This document shows positions 34,770 through 46,566 of a DNA stretch of 64,000 bases, one piece after another (the first letter of the stretch is position 1; every line of letters begins with the position of its first letter). This stretch comes from Micropterix aruncella (taxonomy: Eukaryota > Arthropoda > Insecta > Lepidoptera > Micropterigidae): positions 4,848,969 to 4,912,968 of the forward strand of contig OX155980.1 of the NCBI GenBank assembly GCA_944548615.1, read 5' to 3'. The notes beneath the pieces were generated by a model, which made no database searches, was not told the origin of the DNA, and saw only the letters and a list, made by a program, of their open reading frames with translations. Position numbers and translations under genes: made by a program.

Positions 34770-35320
34770 CCCCTTGAATTAGTCGGACGCCGTGTGCGCC
34801 GCTGGCGGGAGCGTCTCTTCCCGCCCATCCTAATGTGGCTCGTTTGTCATCGATCGATAGTGACAGCGCAGCGCGACGCTGCTGCTGCAGCGCGCCACTT
34901 GACGCACTACAAATTATGATGTACCATAATGGGTGATTACCTCTCACCCGCACACTATTAATAACACACTGCAAATGAACATTTTAATTAACGGGCTCGT
35001 CGTTGCGACAAAAACGCCGCTTTCGGCCACGCACCATTTTTCACTCTGGTCCACCACACATTTTAGTTTACTTTCATATACAAGACCTTACCCAGAAAAG
35101 GGCAAGGGGGAGGGGGGGGGGGGGGGGTGGGGTAAATCGTTTACCCAGGATAACTGACACAGGTTTTTATTTGTCTTTATTTATTTATTGTAGTAATGCA
35201 AATATGTTATGTGAATATATAATATTACAATTTATATTATACAATGAACAAAAATATTTTAAACATTGAGTTAATACCTAAATAAATACATCGCATAGTT
35301 TAGTGGCCATTTTTCATTAT
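34770..35320. other. GC-rich patch followed by poly(G) tract; no gene recognised
   Basis: Sequence around 34780-34920 is rich in gcagcgc motifs, with an 88-codon minus-strand frame lacking any known motif. A poly(G) run lies at about 35104-35129. It may be host sequence. Confidence 0.35.
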
Positions 35321-35913
35321 TTTTAAGCTATTGCATAGCTTTTATCGCGGGCCTAGGCCAGCGCGGCGACCGAATGAAGAAATTTCTTAACGAAAATTAA
35401 CGATTTTAAACTAATAATTACGTCTAAACGAGTACTGCTTACGATTCGAAAAAAATATATGTTAAACAAGAACATTTTCCTAATATTATTAGCTTTGAAT
35501 ATTTTAGATTTTGTTTATATTACGTAGTGTAATTAATTTGTGAAATTAGGTCTAACCGAACACAAAAACGACTACTACGCAAATACTATCTGGCGTATTA
35601 TTATGAAACCTGCACCATTTTAAAGATAATTTAATTATCTATCTTTTCATCTACGATTTTTTTCGAATAATCCGTTTTTTTGCTTTATTGAATAAAAATT
35701 CGTGCGCGGCGCTCTATCGAAAGACGTTTAAATTAGTCCGAATCATTTGCTACCGCAGCCGCAAATGATTCGGAATAATTTCAACGTTTTCCGATAGAGC
35801 GCAGTTATCTGATATCAGAAAAAATAAAATAAATAAATAATTATAATTGCATAAGTTGTTAAAAATGCTATGCAATAGCTTTACCGCTGCAGTCCCCGAG
35901 TGCCACACGTATT
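35320..35913 (+). mobile_element. Family C hairpin element, copy 5
   Basis: Complete copy with both ends and an almost intact palindrome, with mismatches near 35728 and 35736. Confidence 0.87.
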
Positions 35914-36928
35914 TATTTTTTTATTTACATATACATTCAAATGCATGAGCACAACAGAAAATAAATATGCCTTTGTATGCTGTAAAGTTAGATAGACATC
36001 TGTCTGAGAACAGGTTACATAGCGCATACATTTAACGCAAATGTTTAATCATAATAATCATAATTATAATATTTTTTTTTCAAAAAACACTAGCTATCTA
36101 CCACAATCTGGTGAAATCGTCAAAAAAATACATATTAGATAAATTACATGGAAAACCGTAGTAGAAAAAGAAATAGTGGCAATATTAATGATCGCATTAA
36201 ATAAAAAACAAAAAAACTCAACAAAACAATTAAAATAACCAAAAAAATTGTAAATAATACACTAAATAAATTCCAACATAATTTGGAAATACTACCGTTT
36301 CAAAAGTCAACTCAACAACTAAACAGCATGAAGCATATTAAAAAACCATATAAAAAAATCCTATTAATATTGTAAAGTAGCATTTCTTGCCCTAAACTGT
36401 TTAAATCTAATATATACAAATAATATTTAGACTACAAATGATTCAGCACAGCTGTAGAACTCATCCAACTTTTAGAAAGCATTTGTGGATGCCAATCTTC
36501 TTTTTATAAAGCTCTCGAATATCAATACCTTAAGAAGTCTAGTTTGGAGAGAGAGACATATAAAAACTTAAAGAGGATTGGGAGTCGGTTTTCGTTAAAT
36601 TTGGAGAGGGAGACAGTTTATCGTTCTATTATGCTAAGCAAAGTGCAACCGAGCCCGCCTTGCTGGGCACCCCTGTGTTAAGGTGAGCTCACTTCTGGAG
36701 TCCCACTAGAGGTCCATGGTTGCGTCAAAAGAAAACTTTAGGATATTTTTTTTTATATCAATTAATTATCTAAACCGCAGACTAAAATCTACAAACTACG
36801 AATCCTTTCTTTTACCGTATAGAGGTGACCATCGCATCGCATTCATTATACGAACTCCTCCCGTTTCAGTGTAAAATTACTATTCATAATGCAGGTAGGC
36901 AGATAACTTCGAAGGAACTGAAATGATC
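35914..36928. other. AT-rich, no gene recognised
   Basis: A-rich stretches dominate (36160-36420). No frame or repeat boundary is recognised. Confidence 0.4.
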
Positions 36929-36936
36929 GTCTAGCG

Positions 36937-37591
36937 CAGTGATTCCCAAAGTGGTCTATATAGGCCCCCAGGGGTCGATTACGAATTTCAGGGGGTCCAT
37001 GTCAATGAGAAAAAAAATGGGTGGGCATAAGATGTAAATGGGGGTTTACGTAAGCGGATCCCATTTAGAAAGGTCATCATAAACATTTAGTTGATCAGTA
37101 AATGTCTTATTACACCTAAAACAGTTTGTGTGTACAGCATAGTATTTCAAAGTTATATTAATCGCAATAAACAAATGATCATATTTCGTGTCGTAGAAGG
37201 AAATCAATACTCAACTCAAATTGCATCACTAGTCGATGGAGAAGGCCAGCGTACATGACCAACGAGGGTAGGTGCGAATGAAATATGTGAAAAAATTGCA
37301 CTTCAATTAGTATTCGTGCGAGAGATAGTGCTAAATGTGCAATTATGTGCGGTTTTCTCAGCTGCTTCATACTTCAAAGTCGGGGACGCTTAGAAATGAA
37401 CAACTAAAAATTGTACATGTTTTTATTTTTTTACAACTGAGCACTTTACCTAAAACCACATTTAATTGACTAGTACTGTGCCAGCTGGCAAAATCACATT
37501 TAAAGGTTTAGGAACATTCAATAATTTTTAGGCAGGGGGTCTACGGAAAACAGCAAGTGGTCTACGTGACAAAATAGTTTGGGTACCTCTG
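36937..37591. mobile_element. Non-autonomous hAT element with perfect target duplication
   Basis: Termini CAGTGATTCCCAAAGTGG and the inverted right end ..TTTGGGTACCTCTG are hAT-type. A perfect 8-bp duplication GTCTAGCG flanks the element (36929-36936 and 37592-37599). It is 655 bp long. The interior has no transposase motif I can recognise; the 63-codon minus-strand frame at 37179-37370 is not convincing. Subterminal parts repeat gg(g)ggtc(t/c)a phrases on both sides. Confidence 0.9.
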
Positions 37592-37599
37592 GTCTAGCG

Positions 37600-38440
37600 A
37601 TTAACGCCTTTAGGGGTTCACGACCTTACTCAATACTGTATTTATAGAAATACCATATATCTTTTGTCAATGAATTTACTATTGTTATATTGGAAATTTA
37701 AAATATTCTTTAACTCTGCGGCGGGCGCGTTCGTATAAAATGTATACGAGAAACTGTAATTTCAGCCTATAATCGTTTCTTCGAAACCTTTCCTGATTTA
37801 AACGGTTTTAAATCTTGAAGACATTATCACTTCCACGTAGCTGGAGTATGGTTGGCCGCTTTTGCGTTAGTGCAATTTCTAGCAAGCTTTCATTGCATTG
37901 AGAACGTCTTGTGTATACTTTATACCGCGCGCCCGCTTATGTAAGTATTATACATTTTTATGTTCTCTTTAAATATAAAATAATATAGTATACCTGTAGT
38001 TTAATATAATATTCTTACAATCAAAATTCCTGATGACAAACTACCAGCAAAGCGCGGATATTGTCATGAATGTGTATCGGAAAAGAAAAATACTACAACG
38101 TCAATGAATTATGTTTTAAACATATGCTTATGTTTTATGAACATATCTTTTACAAATCATACTTTTATTAATTATTAAAACATATATTTTACCCATTAAG
38201 TAATTTTACTGCGTAGAAAAAGAGTTAACTGTTGCTTAATTTGTGATACGAGTATGTTGCATTGTGTAATATTTAGACGGCGCGCCCGCTCATGTTAAAT
38301 TTTACGACGCACCTTTGGAAGGTTGAACCTTATTGGACAAAACAAAAAAAATGGAAAAATAACATAATAATTCAAATTAGGAAAGAAAATAATAAAAGAA
38401 GAATCGGAAATGAAATCATGTTATTAACTAATATCTTATG
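37600..38440. other. No gene recognised
   Basis: Three short related GC-rich words (cggcgggcgcgttcgtat at 37720, gcgcgcccgcttatgt at 37925, gcgcgcccgctcatgt at 38280) stand out from AT-rich sequence. The first is inverted relative to the others, so they may be ends of old elements. Confidence 0.4.
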
Positions 38441-38454
38441 AAATCAAAGACTAT

Positions 38455-39130
38455 CGCGGTTGTTAGACATTACAATAACGCAAAATCGGCGAGCCCACCA
38501 CTCCATGGAGTTATAACGACATCCAGCCATTTTGTCTCCCATGGATTGAATTTTACGGACAATACAATCCACAGTCAAGCCACGCTAACAGCCGCTAAGA
38601 GCTATGTTACCGCGAGGCTCTCGGATTGCTAACCAGCAGGCCGACATTTGGACGATTTTTCTCCTCCAATCTTGTCTGTGACCAGAATCTGTGATTCGAC
38701 GTCGCTTACGCGGCCTCTAACCGAAAAACCGATAAATAAGCGAAGAAGTTCGGAAACGTCGTTTCCTAAGCAACGATGGTAGTTGTTGATTTGCCGACAT
38801 CTATCGCTGTTTATCCGATCCTGTGTGAGATGACGGTCAAAGGGCTCATCGATCCGCGATAAATTTAAGCTGAATTACTGCTACTGGGCTGAATTACTGC
38901 TACTGCTTCGTTATCAGTTATTCAGCTTAATATCAGCAAATCAACAACTACCAACGCTGCTTAGGAAACGTACATTTCCGGACTTCTTCGGTTATTTTCC
39001 GGAGTGCACAGGCTAATGGTGTACGGTGCCCGAACCGCGGTGTTTCCCCAGATCGGAACCTCTGATCCCAACAGTCTACAACTGTTAGTTAGAGCCACAA
39101 GCAGTGTTCACGGCGGCCCTTCCAGATTAG
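38455..39130 (+). mobile_element. Diverged relative of family A with internal inverted repeat
   Basis: Parts such as atgttaccgcgaggctctcg, gctaaccagcaggcc and tgattcgacgtcgcttacgcgg parallel family A in order, but overall divergence is high. Inside, tttcctaagcaacgatggtagttgttg (38764 on) is mirrored near 38938-38985, giving arms of about 50 bp. A tandem gctgaattactgctactg lies between them. Confidence 0.5.
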
Positions 39131-39135
39131 TTCCC

Positions 39136-39606
39136 TTATTTGTATCTGAGTGCATATCTAGTTAATATTATATCGATGGAAAACACAGGCAGGTCATTAG
39201 TTCCGTTGGAAGGACGGAAGCTGCACGGAACAGTTAGGTGCCACGGGCAGTTAGGCCGGGCTCTATGCGATTTGGAAATTTCCCTTAATGGGATTATGTT
39301 ATCAAGAATAGCAATGCAACTAATCTTATTTATGGATAGTTTAATATATCCTGTAAGCACTTGATTCGCTATATCCAGGATATTTTTGATAGGGACTCTG
39401 AATTTTCTAAACTTTTGTGATTATTATTATTATGATTACAATTTTTTTCGACTATTTACATTACTTAATTCAAGCATTTTGATAATCGGTGAAGGATTAT
39501 AATATTAAAATTAGTTTTGACTATTTTTATTGTGCCATTTTTATTGTTGTAATTATATATTTGTCAAAATAATTCCTAAATTTATTTTTTAAATAAATAA
39601 ATAAAT
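39136..39606 (+). other. Possible LINE 3' end
   Basis: A 74-codon frame (39140-39364) without recognised motif is followed by AT-rich sequence ending in (AAAT)n near 39596, similar to LINE tails. The assignment is weak. Confidence 0.3.
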
Positions 39607-40224
39607 ATTTCTAGTTTGACTATTGTATAACTGATTATTCGTTGTTTTGTTTCGTTTATTTATATTTTCATTTATACCTCTTTAGGTAAGTTAGCATCTC
39701 AAATTAATTTTTTATTTGACTGAGAAGTATGTTCCCAATGAACCGCGAACATTCAAAATCTTAGTTTAGGCGTGTGCACTCTTATACTAATGAATACTAC
39801 GCTTATATCACCTAATTTGTGTCCCTAGTCATACTTCGTGAGAATATTGCATCCGTTTTAAAACCATTCGCCCTCTTGGCGCGGTAAGGCGTCCTATCCC
39901 AAGAACAGACTTCAAAGAGTCTGTTTGGATGCCCCCTTCATTTTAATCGTTCATACCTATTTCTAATTATCAAACGCTTTCAACGCCCAATAAGTTATAC
40001 CAAAATGTGTTGCAGAAAGGTGATGATATTTTAATGTATTTTTTGTCCATCTGTGCTACCAAACGGTTGCACAGGCCCGAATCCAGCTAGAGAAATTTAT
40101 TGAGAAATGTTTGTCCTGGAAGTGTTTTTAATAATTAAGGGATATTTTAATGCGCGGCAACTCAGAATTCCAGAGACCAGAGTGACCAGAGGCACAGTAG
40201 GTTTACTCTCGAGCTACAGGGCAT

Positions 40225-40460
40225 TGCGGGAAGAAAGCGCGGGGAATGTGGTCAGAGAAGTACGTCTCGACGAACGCCTTTGGTTAGCGTTACGCGCAAA
40301 TAAAGGCTGACGACTTTTTCGAACGTCTGCATATCCGCGTGGGACGAGTAGCGGGACATCTGGCGGCCATATCCGATCTCTTACGAATCGTAACGTATTC
40401 GCTTCGATTTCAATTTTGTTTTAAGAGAATCTAATGTCTGGTATACTGTGCCAGAAGACA
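40225..40460 (+). repeat. Repeat E, copy 1
   Basis: gtacgtctcgacgaacgcct, ggttagcg, a middle block, and ttttgttttaagagaatcta through ggtatactgtg recur inverted at about 57990-58250. Both copies translate to VRLDERLWLA in one frame, but the frame is not kept, so this is treated as a dispersed repeat. Confidence 0.65.
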
Positions 40461-41270
40461 AAGCTAGGCGACAATTTATAGCCGGTTTGGAGAACGGATC
40501 GCCAGTTCACAGATCGAACGCGTTCCTATGAATCTGTTTTGAAATTCGCGAAGATCACCCGTCCATTGTCGTCAGCAACAAAAACATCGATGCTGTGCGT
40601 CGTATGATCGAAACAGACAGGCCTCTAAACAACCCTGAGATTAGCGCACCCAATCAATCCTGCTTAGCATAAACATTTGGATGTAAGAAAGCAGCGCTCG
40701 CTGTGGGTCCCACACAATTTGATTAAGGCTCTAAAAGCGGGACAAGTCACTTGGTGCGATGTCTAGCTTTCCAGCAAAAACGAAGAAGCGTCAAATTCAG
40801 TGAGAGAGATAGTAAAAGGTGACGAAACATTGATTTATAGTTACTAACCCGAAAAAAAGAGCAACCGATCATTTAGGTCCTTTAAAATGAGCGGAACGCA
40901 ACCAGTGGTCCACGTGCAAAGTACCGCAAAGCTGATGATCGCATATTTTTAAAGGAAAACTAACCACGTGGTTACTCTTAATTTGGAGAATCATCGTACT
41001 CTAATTGCCGATTGGTACATGACCATTTGCTTACCAAAACGCCCGACTGTAAACGTTGCATCATCTTTCACCATGACAATGCCAGCTTTCATACGGCTTG
41101 ACAGAAAAACGAATTTTTGAAGGCAAAAAAGGTAGAACTCATGAGCTATCCTTGATACTGATACGACTTGGCACATTGTGACCTTCTTGTCCCCAAAAAT
41201 AGGAACCATTGAGGTTCATCGCCAGAAGAAGCTGTAGATGATGTAGCTAATGTTCGAAAATCTATAAAAT
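40430..41270 (+). pseudogene. Decayed mariner-type transposase
   Basis: Fragments in several frames keep the order of a mariner (DD34D) transposase. NKNIDAVRRMIETDRPL (about 40580-40640) belongs to the DNA-binding part. LWVPHNLIKALKAGQVTWCDV (from about 40697) and IVKGDETLIYSY (first catalytic Asp region, about 40810-40850) follow. MIAYF, then ENHRTLIADWYMTICLP (about 40985-41035) and a HHDNA-like piece complete the order. Many frameshifts and stops break it. No terminal inverted repeats were identified, so the element boundaries are unknown. Related sequence and repeat E overlap its left part. Confidence 0.78.
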
Positions 41271-41696
41271 GTGGAACAACAGTGGCGGCGTTAGACGTCG
41301 GCGTCGTCGGTGATCGCTGACGGCCTCGCGCCTGAGGAGGCCTAGCAAAAAGTCTTACAATTGATTAAAAGTTTAGTATTCGCATTTATTTCCCCATACG
41401 CGTGAGTACTTTTTATTCAGAGTCTTCTGGCAACACTGTGAAACTTAGCGATTCCGCGCACGAGACTTTGGGAGCCCCAAAGTCGTTAATTCTGGATATT
41501 TCATTGATCTGTCAAAAAACTCGCAGACTCGCATATGCAGAACTTCTGCTGCGGAAGTTTATTTCTACAGGCGACAATGTACTCTTAATTGTCGTTTTCA
41601 TGTAATTATGACATAATCTTGAAAATTTTCAGTGAGGCTAAAGCCGAAATGGTCGTCTATATCAATTTGTGTTTGTATGTGCAATTTTTGTCTTCA

Positions 41697-42093
41697 TTTG
41701 TTTGTTCGTTTGTTTATACTCTTCATTGTGAAAAATGTCACAATGGGTGGGTTTATTGTCATATGACAATCTCTTATAACCAACCCTACTATGACGTGTT
41801 ATATGTATGTGTGCGTGTAACATGTCTGTAAGTGTGTGTCTTGTTATTGCATTCGATCGACAGAATTGAAAATGCAATTCCGTTAATTTGATCCCAACGA
41901 AAAATGGTGACACAGCCGGGAATCGAACCCGGGACCTTACAATGTAAGATCAGGTGACCCATACTTACAGACATGTTACATGCACACATACATATAACAC
42001 GTCATAGTAGGGTTGGTAGTAAGAGATTGTCATATGACAATAAACCCGCCCATTGTGACATTTTCACAATAAAGAGAATAAACAAACAAACAA
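41697..42093. mobile_element. Inverted-repeat element with tRNA-like B-box in the loop
   Basis: Arms of about 135 bp (41697-41833 and 41961-42093) are near-perfect inverses, for example ttgtcatatgacaat, atgacgtgttatatgtatgtg and acatgtctgtaag. The 127-bp spacer contains, on the minus strand, CCGGGTTCGATTCCCGG, a perfect T-arm-like hairpin with a pol III B-box. The rest of a tRNA does not fold: the would-be anticodon arm is wrong and there is no acceptor partner. It is likely a MITE whose centre carries a tRNA-derived piece. Confidence 0.7.
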
Positions 42094-42132
42094 ACAAACA
42101 CGCCTCGCAAAGCTGCTGTCTCCAACGTCTAC

Positions 42133-42712
42133 GTTTTCAGCTATTGCATCGCTTTTATCGCGGGCCTAGGCCAGCGCGGCGACCGAATGAAGAAATTTCT
42201 TAACGAAAATTAATGATTTTAAACTGATAATTACGTCTAAACGAGTACCCGAGTGCCACACGTTTTTTTTATTCTTAGCTTTGAATATTTTAGATTTTGT
42301 TTATATTACATAGTGTAATTAATTTGTGAAATTAGGTCTATCCGAACACAAAAATGACTACTACGCAAATACTATCTGTCGTATTATTATGAAACCTGCA
42401 CCATTTTAAAGATAATTTAATTATCTATCTTTTTATCTACGTTTTTTTTCAATAATCCGTTTTTTTTGCTTTATCGAATAAAAAATTCGTGCGCGGCGCT
42501 CTATCGGAAGACGTTTAAATTATTCCGAATCATTTGATTCCGAAGATGATTCAGAATAATTTCAACGTTTGCCGATAGAGCGCAGTTATCTGATATCAGA
42601 AAAAATAAAATAAATAAAATAAATAAATAATTATAATTGCATAAGTTGTTAAAAATGCTATGCAATAGCTTTACCGCGGCAGTCCCCGAGTGCCACACGT
42701 ATTTTTTTTTTT
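42133..42712 (+). mobile_element. Family C hairpin element, copy 6, with internal filler
   Basis: Both ends are present. About 60 bp of the normal interior (after taaacgagtac) is missing and replaced at 42247-42270 by ccgagtgccacacgt plus T's, the element's own right end. The palindrome is shortened (its centre near 42540 has lost bases). Confidence 0.85.
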
Positions 42713-42739
42713 TATCTCAATTTATAGTGTACTTCCGAT

Positions 42740-43020
42740 TTCCCTATCCACGCTGATGCGGCCCTGTACAAATGTGTCGTATAAATAGAGAGGCGATTCG
42801 TCCGTTCTGTCCGTTCCGGGACGCCGCTCCGGAAGCAGGCCTTGCTTCGACACCCGCTTCACGTTCGCATCGCTTTGCTTTGATGGCAGCTACGCCCAAT
42901 ATTCCCACTACATCGACCATCACGTCACACCTCACCTCTTGCTCTCTTCGCGGAACGTCAGATGTCATCATCTCACGAAGTTGTTATGGGGACTTACTTA
43001 AATAAATAATACTAAAACTG
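42740..43020. other. GC-rich segment with TATA-like motif; origin unclear
   Basis: A tataaata word at 42780 precedes a pyrimidine/GC-rich stretch with a 77-codon plus frame (42772-43005) of no known family. It could be an LTR remnant or host promoter sequence; neither can be shown from the sequence. Confidence 0.3.
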
Positions 43021-43210
43021 CAGGATCACCGCCAAAGGAGGAAAGTCTGTAGCCTAAACGCAACTCAATGCAGCGCGCAATATTTTTAAAAAATCGGCTG
43101 TGTCACCCATCGAATCATATATCGATGGTGTCACCACTAAACTTTCCCGGCAAGTAATTAAGGGTTTATGAAAAGATTTTGAGCATGGTTACCTGATGGT
43201 AAATAATAGT

Positions 43211-43486
43211 CGGTAACTTTCTTCGTGAACTAAAATTGGAAATTAGTCCGTGTGGACGAAACAGAGCAATACGCTAGAGCGGAATGTGAAATGAACGGAG
43301 CACCAAAGATAAAGCATCTGAATCTAACATCGCATGAAATGTGTTCGAATTTATTAGGACGAGTATACGTTCCACAGGTAGTTTTATCGACGATCGTTCG
43401 CTTCATATTCCGCTCTAACGTATTGCTCTATCTCGTTCTCTTGACCTAATTTCAGTTTTAGTTAACAAAGAAACGCAATCGGGCCC
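43211..43486. mobile_element. Family B MITE, copy 3
   Basis: Both arms are present (gtgaactaaaattggaaatt on the left; cgctctaacgtattgctcta and gcaatcgggccc on the right). The middle is slightly shorter than in copy 1. Confidence 0.8.
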
Positions 43487-43640
43487 TCAGTTTGCAACGC
43501 ACTGAACACGTGCGATTCAATCGTTTACGCAAATATACTGATCGACGAATTGATTAAAATATATAGTGGATTTTACATATTATTACTGTAGCTTATTACT
43601 GTACATATTATTACTGTAACATATTATTACGGGAGCTAAT

Positions 43641-43793
43641 GGTTTAGTTCCGATGACGCTTTATATCAGGATTGGCTCTCGACGAGGGGACTCAACGGTC
43701 AACAGCACAACATTTTATTTCACAAAATTCTGTATACACATTTGATTATGATAGCCCGTTCTAAGTTTCACCGCAATAAGGCTGCTGCATCTA
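43641..43793 (+). mobile_element. Foldback-arm fragment inserted in family A
   Basis: Contains tagttccgatgacgc, ggctctcgacgagggga, caacggtcaacagcac and agcccgttctaagttt, as in the foldback arms. It is flanked by gggagctaatgg (43629-43640) and ggggttaatggg (43794-43805), both versions of the inverted family A end, consistent with an insertion that duplicated about 12 bp. Confidence 0.6.
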
Positions 43794-44462
43794 TGGGGTT
43801 AATGGGCCCTTGCTGAGTTGGCCAAATACCCATTTGTTCAAGGTTGGTCACTTTCACGTGTCAACACCCATCCGGCGGCCTCCACGCATGAAGTGCGAGC
43901 CCGGGTAGGACTCTCGCGTTGGGGCTAGTTTCCCCTAGGAGTCAATCTTCTGAGGTTCCTGGACGGTCTGCGCACCGTGCGTCGTCAGCCAATCGATTGT
44001 GCACTCTGACTAACAGTCGGGGGAGTCTGGAAGCAGTACTGTTTCCTATAGAGCGGGGGTGGTTGCTGACCTTACGGCGATTGCTCTTGAAACGACCTCT
44101 GCTACCCTGTTCCGGGCACAGTGGTGAACAGCCGGGCAAAAGATACCGTGGTCCGCGATAGATTCGGTTTACACCGTTTCACCGCTTCGCAAGGGATAAG
44201 ACCGCGCAAGCGACCTCGAACTCGTAACCAGTTGAGAGACCGGAGTAATCTGGGTCGCAACTGGAAGTAAGGGCGTGAGTGTAAGCCCGCTGGTTAACAT
44301 ACCTGGTTATCTCGCGGATAAGGCGTTGGCCTCTAACGGGCATGTCGCATGTTTGACGGTGGACTGTTTTGTCCTAAGTCTTCTGCGTTTTATTCACGGA
44401 AGATAGAACGACCAATCGTTGAAACTTCCTGAGGTGACGGGCCGCCCGTCGTAGTTGACAGC
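43794..44462 (-). mobile_element. Family A, copy 5 (inverted)
   Basis: Read on the minus strand this is a nearly full-length family A copy, from ttgtcaactacgacgggcgg (44462) to the gggcccattaacccc end. The left flank is split by the foldback fragment. Confidence 0.82.
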
Positions 44463-44509
44463 TGTAGTTGTAGCTTGTATAAGAGATATTGTAACCAAAA
44501 TGTCAATGC

Positions 44510-44685
44510 TATTTCGGCCGAATAAGGCATCTGTGTACCAAATTTCAAGTCTAATATTTCGAGATTATTCTAATATTTCTAATATTTCATCTATGTACCA
44601 AACTTCAGTCTAATATTTCGAGATTGAAATAGGAACTAGTGCGCCCCCCCCTGCTGGACCGATTTCAACCACAACAATTTGAGCC
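44510..44685. repeat. Dispersed repeat D, copy 2
   Basis: Shares catctgtgtaccaaatttcaag, gtgcgcccccccctgctgga and gatttcaaccacaa with the other D copies. A pyrimidine-rich, C-rich tract (44641-44790) follows. Confidence 0.5.
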
Positions 44686-45534
44686 CCCCCCTCCCCCGCG
44701 ATAAACGCCGTACCACGCCTCTCCCCCTTACCCTCCCCCCCTTACCCGGCAATTTTCCCCTTCCCCCGCCACTCCCACCTGCGCCACCACACCCTGGTGG
44801 GCCGCGAAAGTAAAACATCGGAAACTTCATCGCATAATGGAATTTTTACAATGTTTTTAACCCCCATTTCGTTCAGGCCGCCAGCTATTGTATTCATCTT
44901 TTTCAAAACGTATGAAATCGTGGCATACTAATATTTCAATCACTGTCTAGCATACTCTGGATCCTCTTTTATCTGAATTCTTCCATGGCGCTCGTCAAAG
45001 TTATTGACGACATTAGATGTGCTGTGAATCACCGGAAATTGTCTATACTCACACTACTGGACTTTAATAGCACATTTTAGTCGGTAGATTTTGATTTACT
45101 TCTTCAGCGTCAGCAGTCAGTCAACCTGTCTCTGGACGACATTGCGTGGATTAACTCATATCTGAGAGGACGCAGGCAGCGAATTAAATCATCTGACACA
45201 TTCTGATCGCATTGTCGACATTCTGCCGGCTTTCCTCAGGGTATAGTTCTATTACGTTTATTGTTCTCTATTTTATTAACTCCACAGCTAAGCGACTGAC
45301 CAGCAATTATCATCTCCATGCTGATAACATGTAAATATACATCCACGCTGGACCTGATGCCATCCTAAATGCTGTTTCTGACACCAATTTTAAATTAGGT
45401 CACATTTCTCTCTGCGCCAAAACCCATGGGATATTCATCAATTTTGAAAAGATTTCAGATAATTGTAATTGGCAGTCAATCCCTTATTTCATCGCTTTAC
45501 CTATACTTACGACAAATTTTATAACACCGATAAC

Positions 45535-45632
45535 CGCGCGATGACACCTAGTTACAAACGTTCACTTCACATTCCACTCTGACGTACTGCTCTGTCTCCA
45601 TCACATGAACTAATTTGCATCGAGCCCAATAT
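45535..45632. mobile_element. Family B MITE, right-arm fragment
   Basis: cgttcacttcacattccactc, acgtactgctctgtctc and gaactaattt match the right arm of family B with divergence. It interrupts the LINE pseudogene. Confidence 0.6.
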
Positions 45633-45699
45633 TTGATTAAAATTTAGGCGAAATTTAAATATTATAAGTGCAGCAGTGTACCATATATTTCAACCAACA

Positions 45700-45920
45700 T
45701 TAAAAAAAAATTATTTCGACCCAACAAGGCGTCTGCGTACCATTTCAAGTCTCTAAGTCGTATCGTGACAGATACAGACACAGACAGACTTCAGTCTGGA
45801 AATAGTTAAAATTTACTCGGGGAGCTAGCAATATATACATATTTCCGTCTTCATCCCGAAAAAAAATATTGCACGTTGACAATACCTTCTTTTCTGGTCG
45901 GTTGGTGGGCCGGGAAACTA
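45700..45920. repeat. Dispersed repeat D, copy 3
   Basis: gacccaacaaggcgtctgcg, tttcaagtctctaag, ttcagtctgga and ggtcggttggtgggc match copy 1 in order. Also inside the interruption of the LINE pseudogene. Confidence 0.55.
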
Positions 45921-46566
45921 AAATAAATAAATAAATAATATAATAATAATAAACAAACTAATTAATTACCGCTCTACCAGCCATACCATATATATGTATC
46001 GAGTATTCCAGGTGTGTCAAGGGCTTAGGTATACATATTGATGAGCTTCTCTCGTATCAGTACAGACCAATGAAACAAGTGAACGAATCCCTCTCGATTT
46101 ATTGCCTTCGAAGACTGCAGAACTTTCCGCTGGTTAGTGGTAAGATTTCTATAAATGAAAGTTTCTGTTGCCTGTGCTGCTTTATGCTGAATACCTAGAT
46201 ATCAACGAAACCATGTTAAACCAATTAGGAAGACTACATAATCTATCTATGTTCAAGATACGTTTTAGGCCTCCGAAAATTTGATCATGTTTCCTCGTTT
46301 CGGAATAGTCTAACGGGCTTTGTATTCGGTAACGCATAAAGGTGATATACTTTCCATAGTTAGAAATCCCTTATACCCCACGGTTTATCTTAAGTACATG
46401 TTCATCTCTTTAGCAAGTCATCGTCTTTCTCTACAATCGAGTCATGGCCATTCCATCAGCCTACGGCTTATTCTTATTCTTTCGCAATTATGGAATCAAG
46501 TCCTTATTACCATAAGAAAAGAATTCACACTCTATGTCTTTGAAGAAACACTACATTCCCTCTGAC

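Larger units (their letters stand above)
44985..46566 (+). pseudogene. Decayed CR1/Jockey-type LINE reverse transcriptase
   Basis: A reverse transcriptase order is visible despite many breaks. TLLDFNSTF corresponds to the first catalytic Asp region (about 45050), followed by DIAWINSYLRGRRQRIKSSD. GFPQGIVLLRLLFSI (about 45230) is the template-grip motif, and YHLHADNM stands where YADD is expected (about 45310), so the catalytic motif is mutated. After an interruption at 45535-45960 the C-terminal part resumes: LGIHIDE (about 46030), VLGLRKFDHVSSFRNSLTGF (about 46255-46320), then SLRLILILSQLWNQVLITIRKEF and the stop near 46566. Inactive. Confidence 0.72.

Noticed and set aside
41911..41960. Functional tRNA gene on the minus strand
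   Set aside because: T-arm and B-box are perfect, but the anticodon arm does not form a 5-bp stem with a 7-nt loop and no acceptor partner exists.
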